Shown here: positions 25,701 through 35,226 of the stretch, piece by piece
How the letters are laid out: each line of letters opens with the position of its first letter
Numbering within the stretch: position 1 is the stretch's first letter
NCBI GenBank assembly: GCA_036172665.1
Contig: CM069877.1
Location: 23,337,001-23,401,000 of the forward strand
Length of the DNA: 64,000 nt
Direction of reading: 5' to 3'
Origin: Prosopocoilus inquinatus
Taxonomy: Eukaryota > Arthropoda > Insecta > Coleoptera > Lucanidae
The notes under the pieces: model-generated
Databases searched by the model: none
The model's input: only the letters and a program-made list of their open reading frames with translations
What the model was told of the DNA's origin: nothing
Program-made: the position numbers and the translations under genes

Positions 25701-26391
25701 CCGTGTAAGAATTCAACATCATGTACTTGTAACTCATCCATTCTAAAACCCAATAACAAACATTAAAAAAAAAATTAAAAGCTACGATTAAATAAAAAAT
25801 ACCTAATACTGGACGCTTTTAACTCACTGTTGTCTTTTTCAAGAGGTATAATTTTAAATAAACCGTCATAGAGACGTAAACCTATGACTCTAGCTTTAGG
25901 ATCGATAACTGCCAAAATTCCATTTTCAGATGGCTTTCCGATTCTATCCGCAACATTGCCATGAGCTTTCGTTACAATTTCCAAATTATCCCCATCATTT
26001 ATACACTCCAATATCATGGCATTATACCTAATAGTAATCAGAAACAACAAGTCTTTCCTTTCATGCTAAAATCGATTGTGTCAAGAGTAGTTGAGACATG
26101 AAAACTTTACAGGTATACTTGAGGTCGAAAGAGCTTCATTACAGCTACTTTTCCATACAGGGAAACTTCCTTAACGGGACGTAGGCCTTCGGGCGTTACC
26201 AAATATATTTCCAAGCGGGTATTCTTCGCAACAATCAAATTTATATCGGTTGCGGAAGTGAAGTTACCTAAAAATGTGAGGTTAGAACCGCAAACATTTC
26301 ATTTGAACGAAATGTACTTGCCTGTAACGCACGCTGTAACGGCGGTCGGCTTGTGGGCCGTTACAACGTAGTGGTTGGTCATCGCCTTCAT
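13776..26391 (-). CDS. DDB1: DDB1, damage-specific DNA binding protein 1 (CUL4 adaptor)
   Basis: Three-propeller adaptor of CUL4 E3 ligases. With DDB2 it recognises UV lesions and recruits XPC. Inferred exons in transcript order: 26322-26391, 26119-26267, 25803-26065, 25454-25742, 25243-25395, 24850-25185, 24324-24660, 24106-24269, 23729-24044, 23549-23672, 14876-15200, 14198-14815, 13917-14143, 13776-13859. They join in frame to about 1151 residues (human 1140). Visible landmarks are [19 protein letters not shown] at the start, [123 protein letters not shown] and VEDLTRIH at the stop. The first intron starts with GC rather than GT. The 8.3-kb intron 10 holds a gypsy element and several MITEs. 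No lesion was seen. Confidence 0.97.
15376..16150. repeat. Possible element with short AAGCTTACCATA ends in DDB1 intron 10
   Basis: AAGCTTACCATA near 15378 is repeated inverted near 16139. Just inside each end is a GGTCCCGGTT or TCCCGGTTTAG motif. The interior has no convincing coding frame. This could be a degenerate non-autonomous DNA element or coincidence. Confidence 0.35.
17296..17671. mobile_element. Foldback element of about 375 bp in DDB1 intron 10
   Basis: The arms pair over more than 100 bp. Outer blocks share TTGGTTTAATATTTTATTCG versus TTGGTTTAATGTTTTATTCG. Inner blocks near the centre repeat AACTGACATACAAGTCAGTT and CCGAGTACTCAAGTTAGAAT. There is no frame. Confidence 0.7.
18240..18490. 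repeat. Dispersed repeat split by a MITE (copy 1)
   Basis: It matches 49935-50050 on both sides of the MITE at 18301-18401. Left and right flanks read TGTTTATGGGAAGCTGCTAC and ATAAAGTAACTTAAATTATG; the other copy has TGTTTATGGGAAGCTGTTAC and ATAAAGTAACTTGAATTATG joined through a single TTA. Confidence 0.75.
18301..18401. mobile_element. MITE 4, PIF/Harbinger-type, TSD TTA with empty site in window
   Basis: It begins GGCCCGGTCTTTTCATCTC and its inverted end reads TCTTTTCATCTCCGAG. It contains the central AACAATTGT of this MITE group and is flanked by TTA on both sides (18298-18300, 18402-18404). The right end lacks the outer seven GGCCCGG bases. The empty site is at about 49981-49983. Confidence 0.75.
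18660..19400. repeat. Purine-rich (A-rich) low-complexity DNA
   Basis: The + strand is dominated by AAAA, AAACA, AAGAA and GAAAA words, with almost no poly-T. The frames seen on either strand simply reflect this skew. A T-rich block of similar vocabulary lies at 57050-58255. No gene is supported. Confidence 0.6.
19495..19825. repeat. Dispersed repeat, inverted relative to 37349-37790
   Basis: It shares, in inverted orientation, AACTAATAAAGTATTACGAT, the stretch around TGCATTAGCCCTGC, ATTTGCAA, and the TTAATCGATTTGTTTGTTGA terminal motif with 37349-37790. It abuts the truncated gypsy element. Confidence 0.7.
19822..22683 (+). pseudogene. Decayed Ty3/gypsy pol (protease end, RT, RNase H fragment, integrase)
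   Basis: A 5'-truncated gypsy element in DDB1 intron 10, antisense to the host gene. Frame 19822-20049 ends an aspartic protease ([11 protein letters not shown]). Frames 20123-20425 and 20435-20692 carry the RT ([40 protein letters not shown]). The catalytic box reads YLDNILI instead of YLDD, so one metal-binding Asp is lost. Most of RNase H is deleted at about 21100-21150. Frame 21034-21780 holds the integrase zinc-binding region and the first Asp (LHIDFAQIK). The second Asp ([10 protein letters not shown]) and Glu ([12 protein letters not shown]) lie at about 21860-21990. Several stops and frameshifts are present. No envelope-like frame or 5' LTR was seen. Confidence 0.93.
22730..22879 (+). 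repeat. Polypurine tract and 3' LTR of the gypsy element
   Basis: GGAGGGAA (22729-22736) is followed by TGTTATGTATGTAAC at 22737. The block runs about 143 bp to a possible CA end at 22878-22879 and contains AATAAA near 22840. The border is inferred. Confidence 0.6.
22898..22955 (-). repeat. Fragment of the retrozyme-like element end
   Basis: ATCCTACTGCAATGTCAGAT and AAAAAGCGATCGTAGAATGT match the outer arm of the hammerhead foldback at 32020-32077 with a few substitutions. There is no ribozyme core. Confidence 0.65.
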
Positions 26392-27448
26392 AATTTACGT
26401 TTGTATTTTATGCCGCTTCCCAAGATAAAAATCCATCAACACTTAACTCGGCATACTTAGCTGAAGTTAGCCGCAGTGCTGCCACTGAAAAAAATTGGAA
26501 ATTTCGACACAAGTCAACCGCTGCGTTCAGGTTATATGTAGGATTATACATTGGGTGATTTGTTTCACGTATCGCATCCTTCAACATAAATATTTATGTT
26601 TAATAATTTTTTAACGTGCGGGAATTTTCATTAGAAGCTGCGGGATTTTTGTATAATTATATGGGGATTTTAAACTTGACGCCATCAGCACATCAGCAGC
26701 ACAGTATACACATCAATCAGTAGGAACAGCTTGGGCTTTTCGCTCTTACCGTTTCTGAGAGCGCATGTGCAAAATGAGCGGGCATTCATCAAGCGGCCGA
26801 GCGTGGCGCCACGGTCAATGGTTGATGGCCTCGTTCAGGTAACCACAGGAGCTGAGTTAATAATTCAACATAGCTATTGAACAGACATGCTTTTGGAGTG
26901 CCAAGTTTCAGCAGCTAGTATTCTCACGTTAACCCTTTAAGAACACGAATTGTTAACTTTCAATATGCTGAGTCTGCATTCAGGCTCGGTGATCACCTGA
27001 ACATGGCCAAAAAACGGACGTTCCGCCAGAATTCCGGCACACATTCAATATGGCCGTCAATTACCGATCAGCTGTTTTGGTGGATAAGTAACCATTAGAT
27101 TATCTTATCGAATTTCATCATGTTTCGACTATTTTGAGCTCACTTGTAATTTTTCTAATAAAACAAGCTTTTGTTTTTTAAAATAAGAAGTATATCTTAC
27201 AAAATAAATTTTTCAAGTGGCGACATCTGGTAGCATTAGAATGACTGCCCGCCAACATAGGTTCGGAAAATTGTAGTATGAACTTCAAAGGTGCCGACAG
27301 AAGCTGTCCCTACTAATTGATGTCAATACTGTGTCAGCAGCAACATTGGCAGGGTTGTCACATTTTTCACGGGCAATGTCTCCAACTGGTTGATAAACTG
27401 TAACCAAAGACCGCCAAGTTTTTCTAAAGTTGTAAAATCTCATTCAAG

Positions 27449-27814
27449 GCTATTCTGTAACATTGATATGCATATCAATTGATACGGTGTTCAATAATTG
27501 AAGAGAATTTGTTACGATTTCATAACATTTCACGTCGATTGCCGACCGCAAATTGAATAGAGATGCATATTAACCCTGATATTAACTCGAGACCACACTT
27601 GAAACGGATTGTAAGTTGTTACGAAACTATTTACAAAATACCAACTTTGCAAGGTCACTTGAAACGAAGTAATATCTGGGGCCCTATTCTCAAGTCGAAC
27701 GACAAGAGTCGCATGCGAAAATGACGTAGATAGTCTACGTCATTTTCGCATGCGACTCTTGTCGCTCGATTCGAGAATACGGTCCCAGGTCCATATCAAT
27801 GTTACAGAATAGAC
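27449..27814. mobile_element. Outer MITE carrying a second MITE
   Basis: The ends GGCTATTCTGTAACATTGAT and, inverted, GGTCTATTCTGTAACATTGA pair over more than 20 bp. The element contains the separate palindrome at 27679-27786 near its right end, so the latter probably inserted second. Confidence 0.65.
27679..27786. mobile_element. Inner foldback MITE
   Basis: The terminal repeats GGGCCCTATTCTCAAGTCGA and, inverted, GGGACCGTATTCTCGAATCG extend into a perfect inner stem (TCGCATGCGAAAATGACGTA) around a very short loop. Confidence 0.75.
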
Positions 27815-28932
27815 CCCATTGAATTTTGTGTTCTTTTACAGGAGTGGAAAAAGTTAATCTGAAAGAGACAAATAAACTTAATAAATTTTAAATCGGTCCT
27901 TTCGCACAACTTAAATTTTTCTTTCGACAATTTCAATTTCAAAAAACATTTTAGGAGATCAATAGTGTTGTAAATTTACCGGTAAATTATATAATCGACT
28001 AAATTTACCGGATTTTTTACCGGTAAATTAAGCGCTAACTAAAGTAAATAACAAAATGAAATAAAACTGGCTCTATTGTGTTGCTTTTTACTTAACCTTT
28101 CAGAAAAGACCAAATACTGCAACCACACAATCCTCATTTCTGAGAAAATCTTTTTCTTATTTATGAATAATAATTAAAAATTGAAATTGACTCTTATCTC
28201 ATACAGATTGTAAGAAAAAACTATAAACAGACACTGATAAAAGCGAAATGAACGTATATTGTTTTCTATTTTACGTGTCCATTGAAAGTTTAAAAATAAT
28301 TTTCTAATAATTTAAAGGTTATGTTATGGTCTTATAACCGAAAGTATTATAATAATTACAGGTAGAGGAAATAATAGAACTTCCTCCCTAGGGTGGACAG
28401 TAAGGTGAAATGTGTGTGGAATTTGAGAAAGTTTTTATAACCATAACCTTCAATGCAAAAATGACAAGTGCAATTTGTAAATTATTGTATTTCAGACCTC
28501 TGTGAAGTTGGCACCCCAGTTTTCAAAAAAGTGATTTTTTATAGGAGTTCTGATAGCACCCCAAAGAGTTCTGGAGTTCTATGTCAAAATTAAAAAGAGT
28601 TCTAGCGGATTAAGCATAAAAAAATGACTTTTAAAATTCGGGGTGCTAAGTTCACAAAACGGAATTTGAAAATTGGCTATAAAATGTCAATTGTTGGAAA
28701 TAATTAATTTCACCATTAAGAGTTTCTCTAGAACTATTGAGGTGCTATCCAGAACTCTAAACGGAATCTCGAAATTTTGAAATTACTATGTCCCCCTTAT
28801 TCTACAAAAGATCAGAACACGAAGAAACATTTTATTTTTGGGTGCAGAGACCTATAAATGCTAAATAATTATTAGTTCAAGTACCATACTGCTCTTAAAA
28901 GAAAAGAAATTCAAATTAATTTTTTTTTTTCA

Positions 28933-29822
28933 TTTTACGCTTTGACAACACTACAACTCGAGAAACGAAAAATCGCTGGAACTTTTTTACTTTTGATTTC
29001 AGCGCTTTGGTCGTTAAGGATAATCGTGAGCACTCGTGGGGTGCTACCCAGAACTCCATGCAGAACGGAAAAATTTTCCAGAAAAATTTCCATTTTGCAC
29101 TTCGACAAAATTTCATATCGAGACAGGAAAAATCGCTGGAACTTTTTACGTTTCATTTTAGCGCTTTGGTCGTTAAGGATAATCGTGAGCACTCGTGGGG
29201 TGCTACCCAGAACTCCAAGCAGAACGGAAAAATTTTCGAGAAAAATTTCCATTTTGCACTTTGACAAAATTTCATATCGAGACAGGAAAAATCGCTGGAA
29301 CTTTTTTACTTTTGATTTTAGCGCTTTGGTCTTTAAGGATAATCGTGAGCACTCGTGGGGTGCTACCCAGAACTCCATGCAGAACGGAAAAATTTTTGAG
29401 AAAAATTTCCATTTTGCACTTTGACAAAATTTCTTATCGAGTCACGAAAAATCGCTGGAACTTTTTTACTTTTGATTTTAGCGCTTTGGTCGTTAAGGAT
29501 AATCGTGAGCACTCGTGGGGTGCTACCCAGAACTCCAAGCAGAACGGAAAAATTTTCGAGAAAAATTTCCATTTTGCACTTTGACAAAATTTCATATCCA
29601 GACAGGAAAAATCGCTGGAACTTTTTTACTTTTGATTTTAACGCTTAGGTCGTTAAGGATAATCGTGAGCACTCGTGGGGTGCTAACCAGAACTCCATGC
29701 AGAACGGAAAAATTTTCGAGAAAAATTTCCGTTTTGCACTTTGACAAAATTTCATATCGAGACACGAAAAATCGCTGGAACTTTTTTACTTTTGATTTTA
29801 GCGCTTAGGTGATGAAAGGTAA
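28933..29822. repeat. 160-bp tandem repeat array in the left terminal repeat of the MULE
   Basis: The word GCGCTTTGGT (or GCGCTTAGGT) recurs at about 29002, 29161, 29321, 29481, 29641 and 29801, giving six units with a 160-bp period. Each unit also holds AATCGTGAGCACTCGTGGGG and AAAAATCGCTGGAACTTTTT. The open frames through this array are by-products of the repeat. Confidence 0.93.
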
Positions 29823-30870
29823 TCGTGAGAACTCTTCGAGATTCTCAAGACACATCTGTCTTACATTGTCATCAATAATTCTAATCAAAATACGAAAAAT
29901 CGCTAGAGCTGGTTGATTTTAGTGTTTCGGTCCTGAAAGTTTATCGTTAGAACTTGTGAAGTGTTATCGAAAACTCTCAATAGAGAACCGAAATTCCTAA
30001 AAGTCGGTTATAATTTGTGGTATTACGTTTGTCCTTTTCTTTAAAGTATTCGCGTACAAGGAAGTCAAGGTTTAAATCAGCTCTTAAGGATAGGTAAGAG
30101 AAAGGTCCAATACAGATTATTGGAAAGTGAAATTTTACATTACATTTTACTAAGGAGAGTATTGTCCTCTTTTTCATACCGGCGAGAATTATCATGAAGT
30201 GTTTTTTTTTTTAATTTGTAAGTATTTATGTGTTGTGGGTAAGAAAACAGTATGTATTTTCATTTAATTACAAATGGATATAATAACAATTAGAATTTAT
30301 TTATTGCAGTATACATAATCAAGTGTGGTGCAATTTCTTCATTATCTGGAACAGTTCTTCGCTTATTTACCATGTCATCATAAAGGTACCAACAGGTGGA
30401 ATTATAAATGTAGGACGTATAATGGCCATTATTTTTTTCATTTGCGTACTGACGATAAGAAACTACTCCAACTAAGAGATACTGCTGCTCATTTAGTTGT
30501 AAATATTTCGGTAGGGACCGGAGAATAGCAGTCTTCTTTTGAATACCCACTGTGGAAGCGTATCCCATGTCAGTGAAAACACTGCAGTCCACTAATAAAT
30601 GCGTCTTAAAATCGTATTTTTCAACAATTAATTTTTGACACATTTTGCACATTGCATTTTTTTCGTGATTGGTATCTAATATAGCACTTCGAATTTCTGA
30701 AAGTCCATTTTTTAAAAGTATATCTATATTAATAGATAGTACTGGAATTTGACGCATGTATTTGTAATTACAGTAGATGCAATTTTTACTAATAATTAAA
30801 GGGAAGTCGGCAAATAAGTGCTCTGCGAGATGGGACACATTACAGTTTCCGTTTAAGTGCATTACATTGT

Positions 30871-30924
30871 TCAATGTTCGAAATAATACCATATAGGAAC
30901 ATATGGTATTATTTCGAACATTGA
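30871..30924. repeat. Small perfect palindrome inside the transposase frame
   Basis: Arms of 23 bp (CAATGTTCGAAATAATACCA plus TAT, and its inverse) flank a loop of about 6 nt. The coding frame breaks here, consistent with a local inverted duplication. Confidence 0.8.
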
Positions 30925-31501
30925 AACGTCGGTCAAAATTTTAGCACGTTCCTGATAAACAGTGCTGGTGATTTTATTCGAATTTATGAGTGAAATGCTC
31001 CTTGCAAAATTACAGAATTTGTTGTTTTGCATATTGATAACATCAGCATAGAGTCTGTTTATAACAATTGCGTTTATTACAATTTGAGTAAGAGAATCAA
31101 ACGCACATGTCTCACGAATCACGATGAAATTACTACCACAATGAGATGCTCTCAGTAAGCTACCATTTTTTAATACAGGGATAGTAACCCTCTTCATGGT
31201 TGTCATATGATCCCAGTCTGGATAGTCGTCCAGATACGTTAATTTACGTTTCTTAATTACATTTTTTGGGTTTTCGCTTGTGCTATATTCGTCGAAAGCC
31301 GCTTCTTTATTGTCCGTTAAACGCCGCCAATTTTCAATAACGTTCCACTTATTATCTTCATTTTCTGCTTCAATTGGCATTTGAACTACGTTTTCATTTG
31401 TTGTAGTTTCTTTAGCGACTGATATTAAGGTTTTACCTTTAAGCCAATTGCAATGCCTAACAACAAATTTATCTTAGAAAAATTTTGTGCAAATCGTTTT
31501 T

Positions 31502-31598
31502 GATTGCAGTGAGAACCTCGAGCAGCCTCTGGACAGCTGTTTCAGCCCTGCTTGGGGCTTCTTCAGCAGAAACGTAGCTCGACATTCCCACTGCAGAC
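31502..31598 (-). ncRNA. Type I hammerhead ribozyme (minus strand)
   Basis: On the minus strand: outer stem I strand, inner stem, CTGAAGA, stem II AGCCC/GGGCT with loop CAAGCA, GAAA, stem III AC/GT with loop AGCT, cleavage-site C of GTC, and the matching stem I strand. All invariant core bases are present. It is in the sense orientation of the interrupted transposase gene. Activity is inferred, not shown. Confidence 0.75.
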
Positions 31599-31813
31599 CA
31601 AAAACGACTTGCCCAATTTATTCGCAAATGCGATGTAAGAATGATGAACATATAAAATAGCGACATCTTACTATCGCTTTTTGACCTAACATTGCAGTAG
31701 GATAGACAAATTGAAGCGGGATTTGCTCCTAATGAGTCCTCCATGCAAGGCGGCCATGCTTGCTGTCAAGGCATAATGAAAGATTTTAGAAAAATTTTGT
31801 GCAAATCGTTTTT

Positions 31814-31910
31814 GATTGCAGTGAGAACCTCGAGCTACGTTTCTGCTGAAGAAGCCCCAAGCAGGGCTGAAACAGCTGTCCAGAGGCTGCTCGAGGTTCT
31901 CACTGCAATC
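31814..31910 (+). ncRNA. Type I hammerhead ribozyme at the foldback apex
   Basis: Order on the + strand: outer stem I 31814-31834 pairing perfectly over 21 bp with 31890-31910; internal loop 31835-31839 against 31887-31889; inner stem I 31840-31845 with 31881-31886; CTGAAGA 31846-31852; stem II 31853-31857 with 31864-31868; GAAA 31869-31872; two-base-pair stem III (31872-31873 with 31878-31879) within the palindrome ACAGCTGT; predicted cleavage after C31880. The stem I internal loop opposite loop II is the layout used for tertiary docking in natural type I hammerheads. Confidence 0.78.
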
Positions 31911-34329
31911 AAAAACGATTTGCACAAAATTTTTCTAAAATCTTTCATTATGCTTTGACAGCAAGCATGGCCGCCTTGCATGGGGGACTCATTAGGAGCA
32001 AATCCCGCTTCAATTTGTCTATCCTACTGCAATGTTAGGTCAAAAAGCGATAGTAAGATGTCGCTATTTTATATGTTCAACAAATTTATCAATTCGCATT
32101 GGAATTTCTCCTTTAAACACCCTGCCCTTTAGATCTGCAAATGCAGCTTCAGCGGCTGAAGACGTACTAATTTCTTTTTTCCACTGGAAATGAGGACACA
32201 TAACAGCCGTCCACAATGGTAAGTATGAAACTAATTTTTTTAACTTTATTGCTACCTCTGGAATATAATATGCATTAACTACCGAACCATTTGTAGGTTT
32301 CAATGATATGGCTTTAGCTTCATTAAAAATAAATTCTGCCCATTCCGTCCATCCACTTGGACTTTCCAAGTCACTGAAACCTTCTTCTTCAATTTTATGT
32401 TCATCACTGATAGTATCTTCAACGCATGTTCCCTTAATAATATTATTTAGATTTTGTAAATGACACTCTGAAATAAGAGCTTCGGAATGTTCATTACATC
32501 CTATCTCATCACTTAAGGAGACTACCATAATGGATGTTAAAATGGATTTTATGACTTCTATATTATTCATTTTATAAACATAGGCAATGCTTCTTAAATA
32601 AAGTTGTCTAACTTTTGCCACTTTACCGCGGAGGCAGTCCCATCTTGCCACTGTACTTATAAAATGACTTACATCAAGTCTAATATAACAAGATGGTAAT
32701 TTCTGCTTCTCTTCTCGTATAATTATGTTATATAATACCTGTAGATAATTGTGGGTATCAGCGCAATTTGCAAATGTTTTTGCCACTGCCAACAGAAGTG
32801 CCTTGCTGAAGTCAATGACAATAGTTCGTGGTATTGGTGCACCATTAGCCAATACAGACAAAAAGAAATAAGCAATTATTGAAGCGTCTTGTTTTGTGGA
32901 CACATTTGAAATACTGGAGTGCTGCTTGTATCCGTAGCTAGGACACATTGATACAGATATACGTGTGAACTTTTTTGGTTATTAATTAACTTTAACTTTT
33001 TTGCAAAACTACCAGTAGCATCAATTGTTAAAAAGCTATTTACATTTTGTTTCGTAATGGTCTTATAAAACAACATTTGTTCCTCTGTCCAGTACATGCA
33101 ATAAAAAGGGTCAAGTCCTATGTTCCGTATGCCTGCAAGTGACTCGTATTTCGACAAATTTAAGTTAAGAATGGGATCGCAATGCTCCAACTCCAGACGG
33201 CGATCCAACTCCTGCTGTTTGGCTTTTCGCAGCACTGCTGTGTTATACAACATCGGTGCAATTGGATCACCATTGTCCATAATACATCTCGCTTCATCTG
33301 TGATCCACGTAATGGCGTCTAATTTGCTATCCAATAAACTGGTCGTTATTTTCTTGCGGAGATGCCCTTTTAGCTGACGTTTCTTTTTGTGTAAGAATTC
33401 TGACAGGAAATTTTCCAGCGTGCAGTCAAATATTACATCTGAATTCTTTTCCGGTTTACGCAATAAATGACCCTTTAATTTCGCTTTACATTCTATACAT
33501 GTAGTACAAAGCGTGCGTAATATTTAGCATCACTTCTCCTAAAAATCTTCGCATTTTTGAAACCAAAAGCACATGGAATTTTTCTCTGTTCCCATATTTT
33601 AGAGGCTATAATATGAGTCCACTTTCCAGGGGGAAAAATAAATATTTTCGGTCAAAATATGTCTTCTTTCTGGGTTTTATTGTCTTTCCAAACTTCATTA
33701 GACAAAACAAGCGGAAACGTTATATTTTGAGGGCAAATACTATCAGATAAATTGAAACTACCATCTGATAATGCACATACTTCCGTTTCTTTATTTATAT
33801 TAAAAATACGTCCAACATAGTCTCTCATTCCGCTTCTATTGGTATTTAAAATAGTATAAATATGTTTTGGCTTAATGGCAGAACCTACATTATGCATTTG
33901 ATTAGCAATTTCTTTGTAAATATTATGAGACGGCGGATGTTGCTTACCATTTTCATCAATGGTTCTAAACTCTGGTCTTCCTAGAATTTCTAATAGCTTA
34001 TTGCGATCATACATTATGATCTCACAGTTAATAAACACAAAATAAAAGTTATTTTAATCAATTTCTTTTTTTATACACTTGCCACTAATCAGTTAATATT
34101 AAGAAGCGAAATATTACTGCGAAGTTAATTCTTCAGTCCTTAATCTACAATATCTCGGTGTCTTAGAGAAATATTACAAACATCACTATTTAGAAGATAA
34201 AAAGACAAAATAAAAGTTATTTTAATCAGTTTCTTTTTTGTACACTTGCCACTAATCAGAGATATCACTGACAGCAAAAGAATACACACGACTTATTATG
34301 AATGCTTGTACGCATGCGCATAATCACAT

Positions 34330-35217
34330 TTCGTGTCAGCTTGAAATTTTGTCAGTATATAATGGAAGATTTTCACGATCCGCTTGGAATTCTGGATAAC
34401 ACCCCACAAGTTCTTATGATTATCCTTAACAACCAAAGCGCTAAAATCAAAAGTAAAAAAGTTCCAGCGATTTTTCGTGTCTCGATATGAAATTTTGTCA
34501 AAGTGCAAAATGGAAATTTTTCTCGAAAATTTTTCCGTTCTGCTTGGAGTTCTGGGTAGCACCCCACGAGTGCTCACGATTATCCTTAACGACCAAAGCG
34601 CTAAATGAAACGTAAAAAGTTCCAGCGATTTTTCCTGTCTCGATATGAAATTTTGTCGAAGTGCAAAATGGAAATTTTTCTGGAAAATTTTTCCGTTCTG
34701 CTTGGAGTTCTGGGTAGCAGATCTCACATAATAAAGTTCCAACGATTTTTCGTTTCTCGAATTGAAGTGTTGTCAGAGTAAAGTGAAAAAAAAATTAATT
34801 TGAATTTCTTTTCTTTTAAGAGTAGTATGGTACTTAAACTAATAATTATTTAGCATTTATAGGTCTCTGCACCTAAAAATAAAATGTTTCTTCGTGTTCT
34901 GATCTTTTGTAGAATAAGGGGGACATAGTAATTTCAAAATTTCGAAATTCCGTTTAGAGTTCTGGATAGCACCTCAATAGTTCTAAAGAAAGTCTTAATG
35001 GTGAAATTAATTATTTCCAACAATTAACATTTTATAGCCAATTTTCAAATCCCGTTTTGTGAACTTAGCACCCCAAATTTTAAAAGTCATTTTTTTATGT
35101 TAAATCCGCTAGAACTCTTTTTAATTTTGACATAGAACTCCAGAACTCTTTGGGGTGCTATCAGAACTCCTATAAAAATCACTTTTTTGAAAAATGAGGT
35201 GCCAACTTCACAGAGGT
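34330..35217. repeat. Right inverted terminal region of the MULE with about 2.5 tandem units
   Basis: Inverted match to the left terminal region. It carries only about two and a half of the 160-bp units (around 34430, 34590 and 34735) against six on the left. The outer about 450 bp matches 28496-28960 base for base over long runs. Confidence 0.88.
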
Positions 35218-35226
35218 GTATTTCAG

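Larger units (their letters stand above)
26392..28495. other. DDB1 upstream region and left flank of the foldback MULE
   Basis: It probably holds the DDB1 promoter. A short + strand frame at about 26777-26842 starts in an AAAATGAG context and ends CAG/GTAACC like a first exon, but it was not recognised and is not called. A nested pair of MITEs lies at 27449-27814. The stretch 27815-28486 is AT-rich with nothing assignable. Confidence 0.45.
31474..32077. mobile_element. Retrozyme-like insertion with two hammerhead ribozymes, 13-bp TSD
   Basis: The insertion is bounded by the direct repeat CAACAAATTTATC (31461-31473 and 32078-32090). Removing it with one repeat copy restores the transposase frame across the junction (RIDKFV then VRHCNWLKGK). 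Its structure is a minus-strand hammerhead monomer (31474-31646) joined to a foldback with 188-bp arms (31647-31834 and 31890-32077) whose apex is a plus-strand hammerhead. The arms are nearly identical. Fragments of the family recur at 22898, 38969, 49049 and 62580. No protein is encoded. Penelope-like or retrozyme mobilisation is inferred. Confidence 0.85.
30290..34014 (-). pseudogene. MULE-NOF transposase with C19-protease-like C-terminus, disrupted
   Basis: Read on the minus strand from ATG at 34014. The N-terminal segment has KPKHIYTILNTNRSGMRDYV. Next comes the DDE core: NSFLTIDATGSFAKKL (first Asp), SSHVYLYQCVL with VFQM, then RTIVIDFSKALLLAVAKTF (second Asp) and IRLDVSHFI. PMRIDKFV marks the end of the NOF core. 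The tail carries RETCAFDSLTQI (Cys-box-like) and NNGHYTSYIYN with WYLYDD (His-box-like), as in USP/C19 peptidases. Lesions are an in-frame TGA at 33652-33654, indels near 33508 and 32905, a 604-bp insertion at 31474-32077, and a small inverted duplication at 30871-30924 that shifts frame. It is not functional as it stands. The protease reading rests on short motifs only. Confidence 0.85.
28496..35217 (-). mobile_element. Full-length foldback MULE (FB/NOF-like), 9-bp TSD
   Basis: The ends read ACCTCTGTGAAGTTGGCACC at 28496 and its inverted match ending at 35217. The 9-bp direct repeat GTATTTCAG flanks both sides (28487-28495, 35218-35226), the size expected for MULE and FB insertions. Long inverted terminal regions (about 1.3 kb left, 0.9 kb right) contain tandem 160-bp units, and a broken NOF-type transposase gene lies between them on the minus strand. 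The layout parallels the Drosophila FB/NOF composite. The element sits between the head-to-head genes DDB1 and XPC. It contains a later 604-bp insertion. Confidence 0.92.

Noticed and set aside
26777..26842. Possible first exon of a gene divergent from DDB1 (ATG to CAG/GTAACC)
   Set aside because: Only 22 codons, no recognised protein and no second exon found before the MULE; kept as a note in the interval entry.
28942..29808. Several open frames of 85-160 codons on both strands
   Set aside because: They run through the 160-bp tandem units of the MULE terminal repeat; the frames repeat with the units and match no protein family.
28933..29822. CRISPR-like array
   Set aside because: The 160-bp units are contiguous repeats without spacers, in a eukaryotic transposon end.
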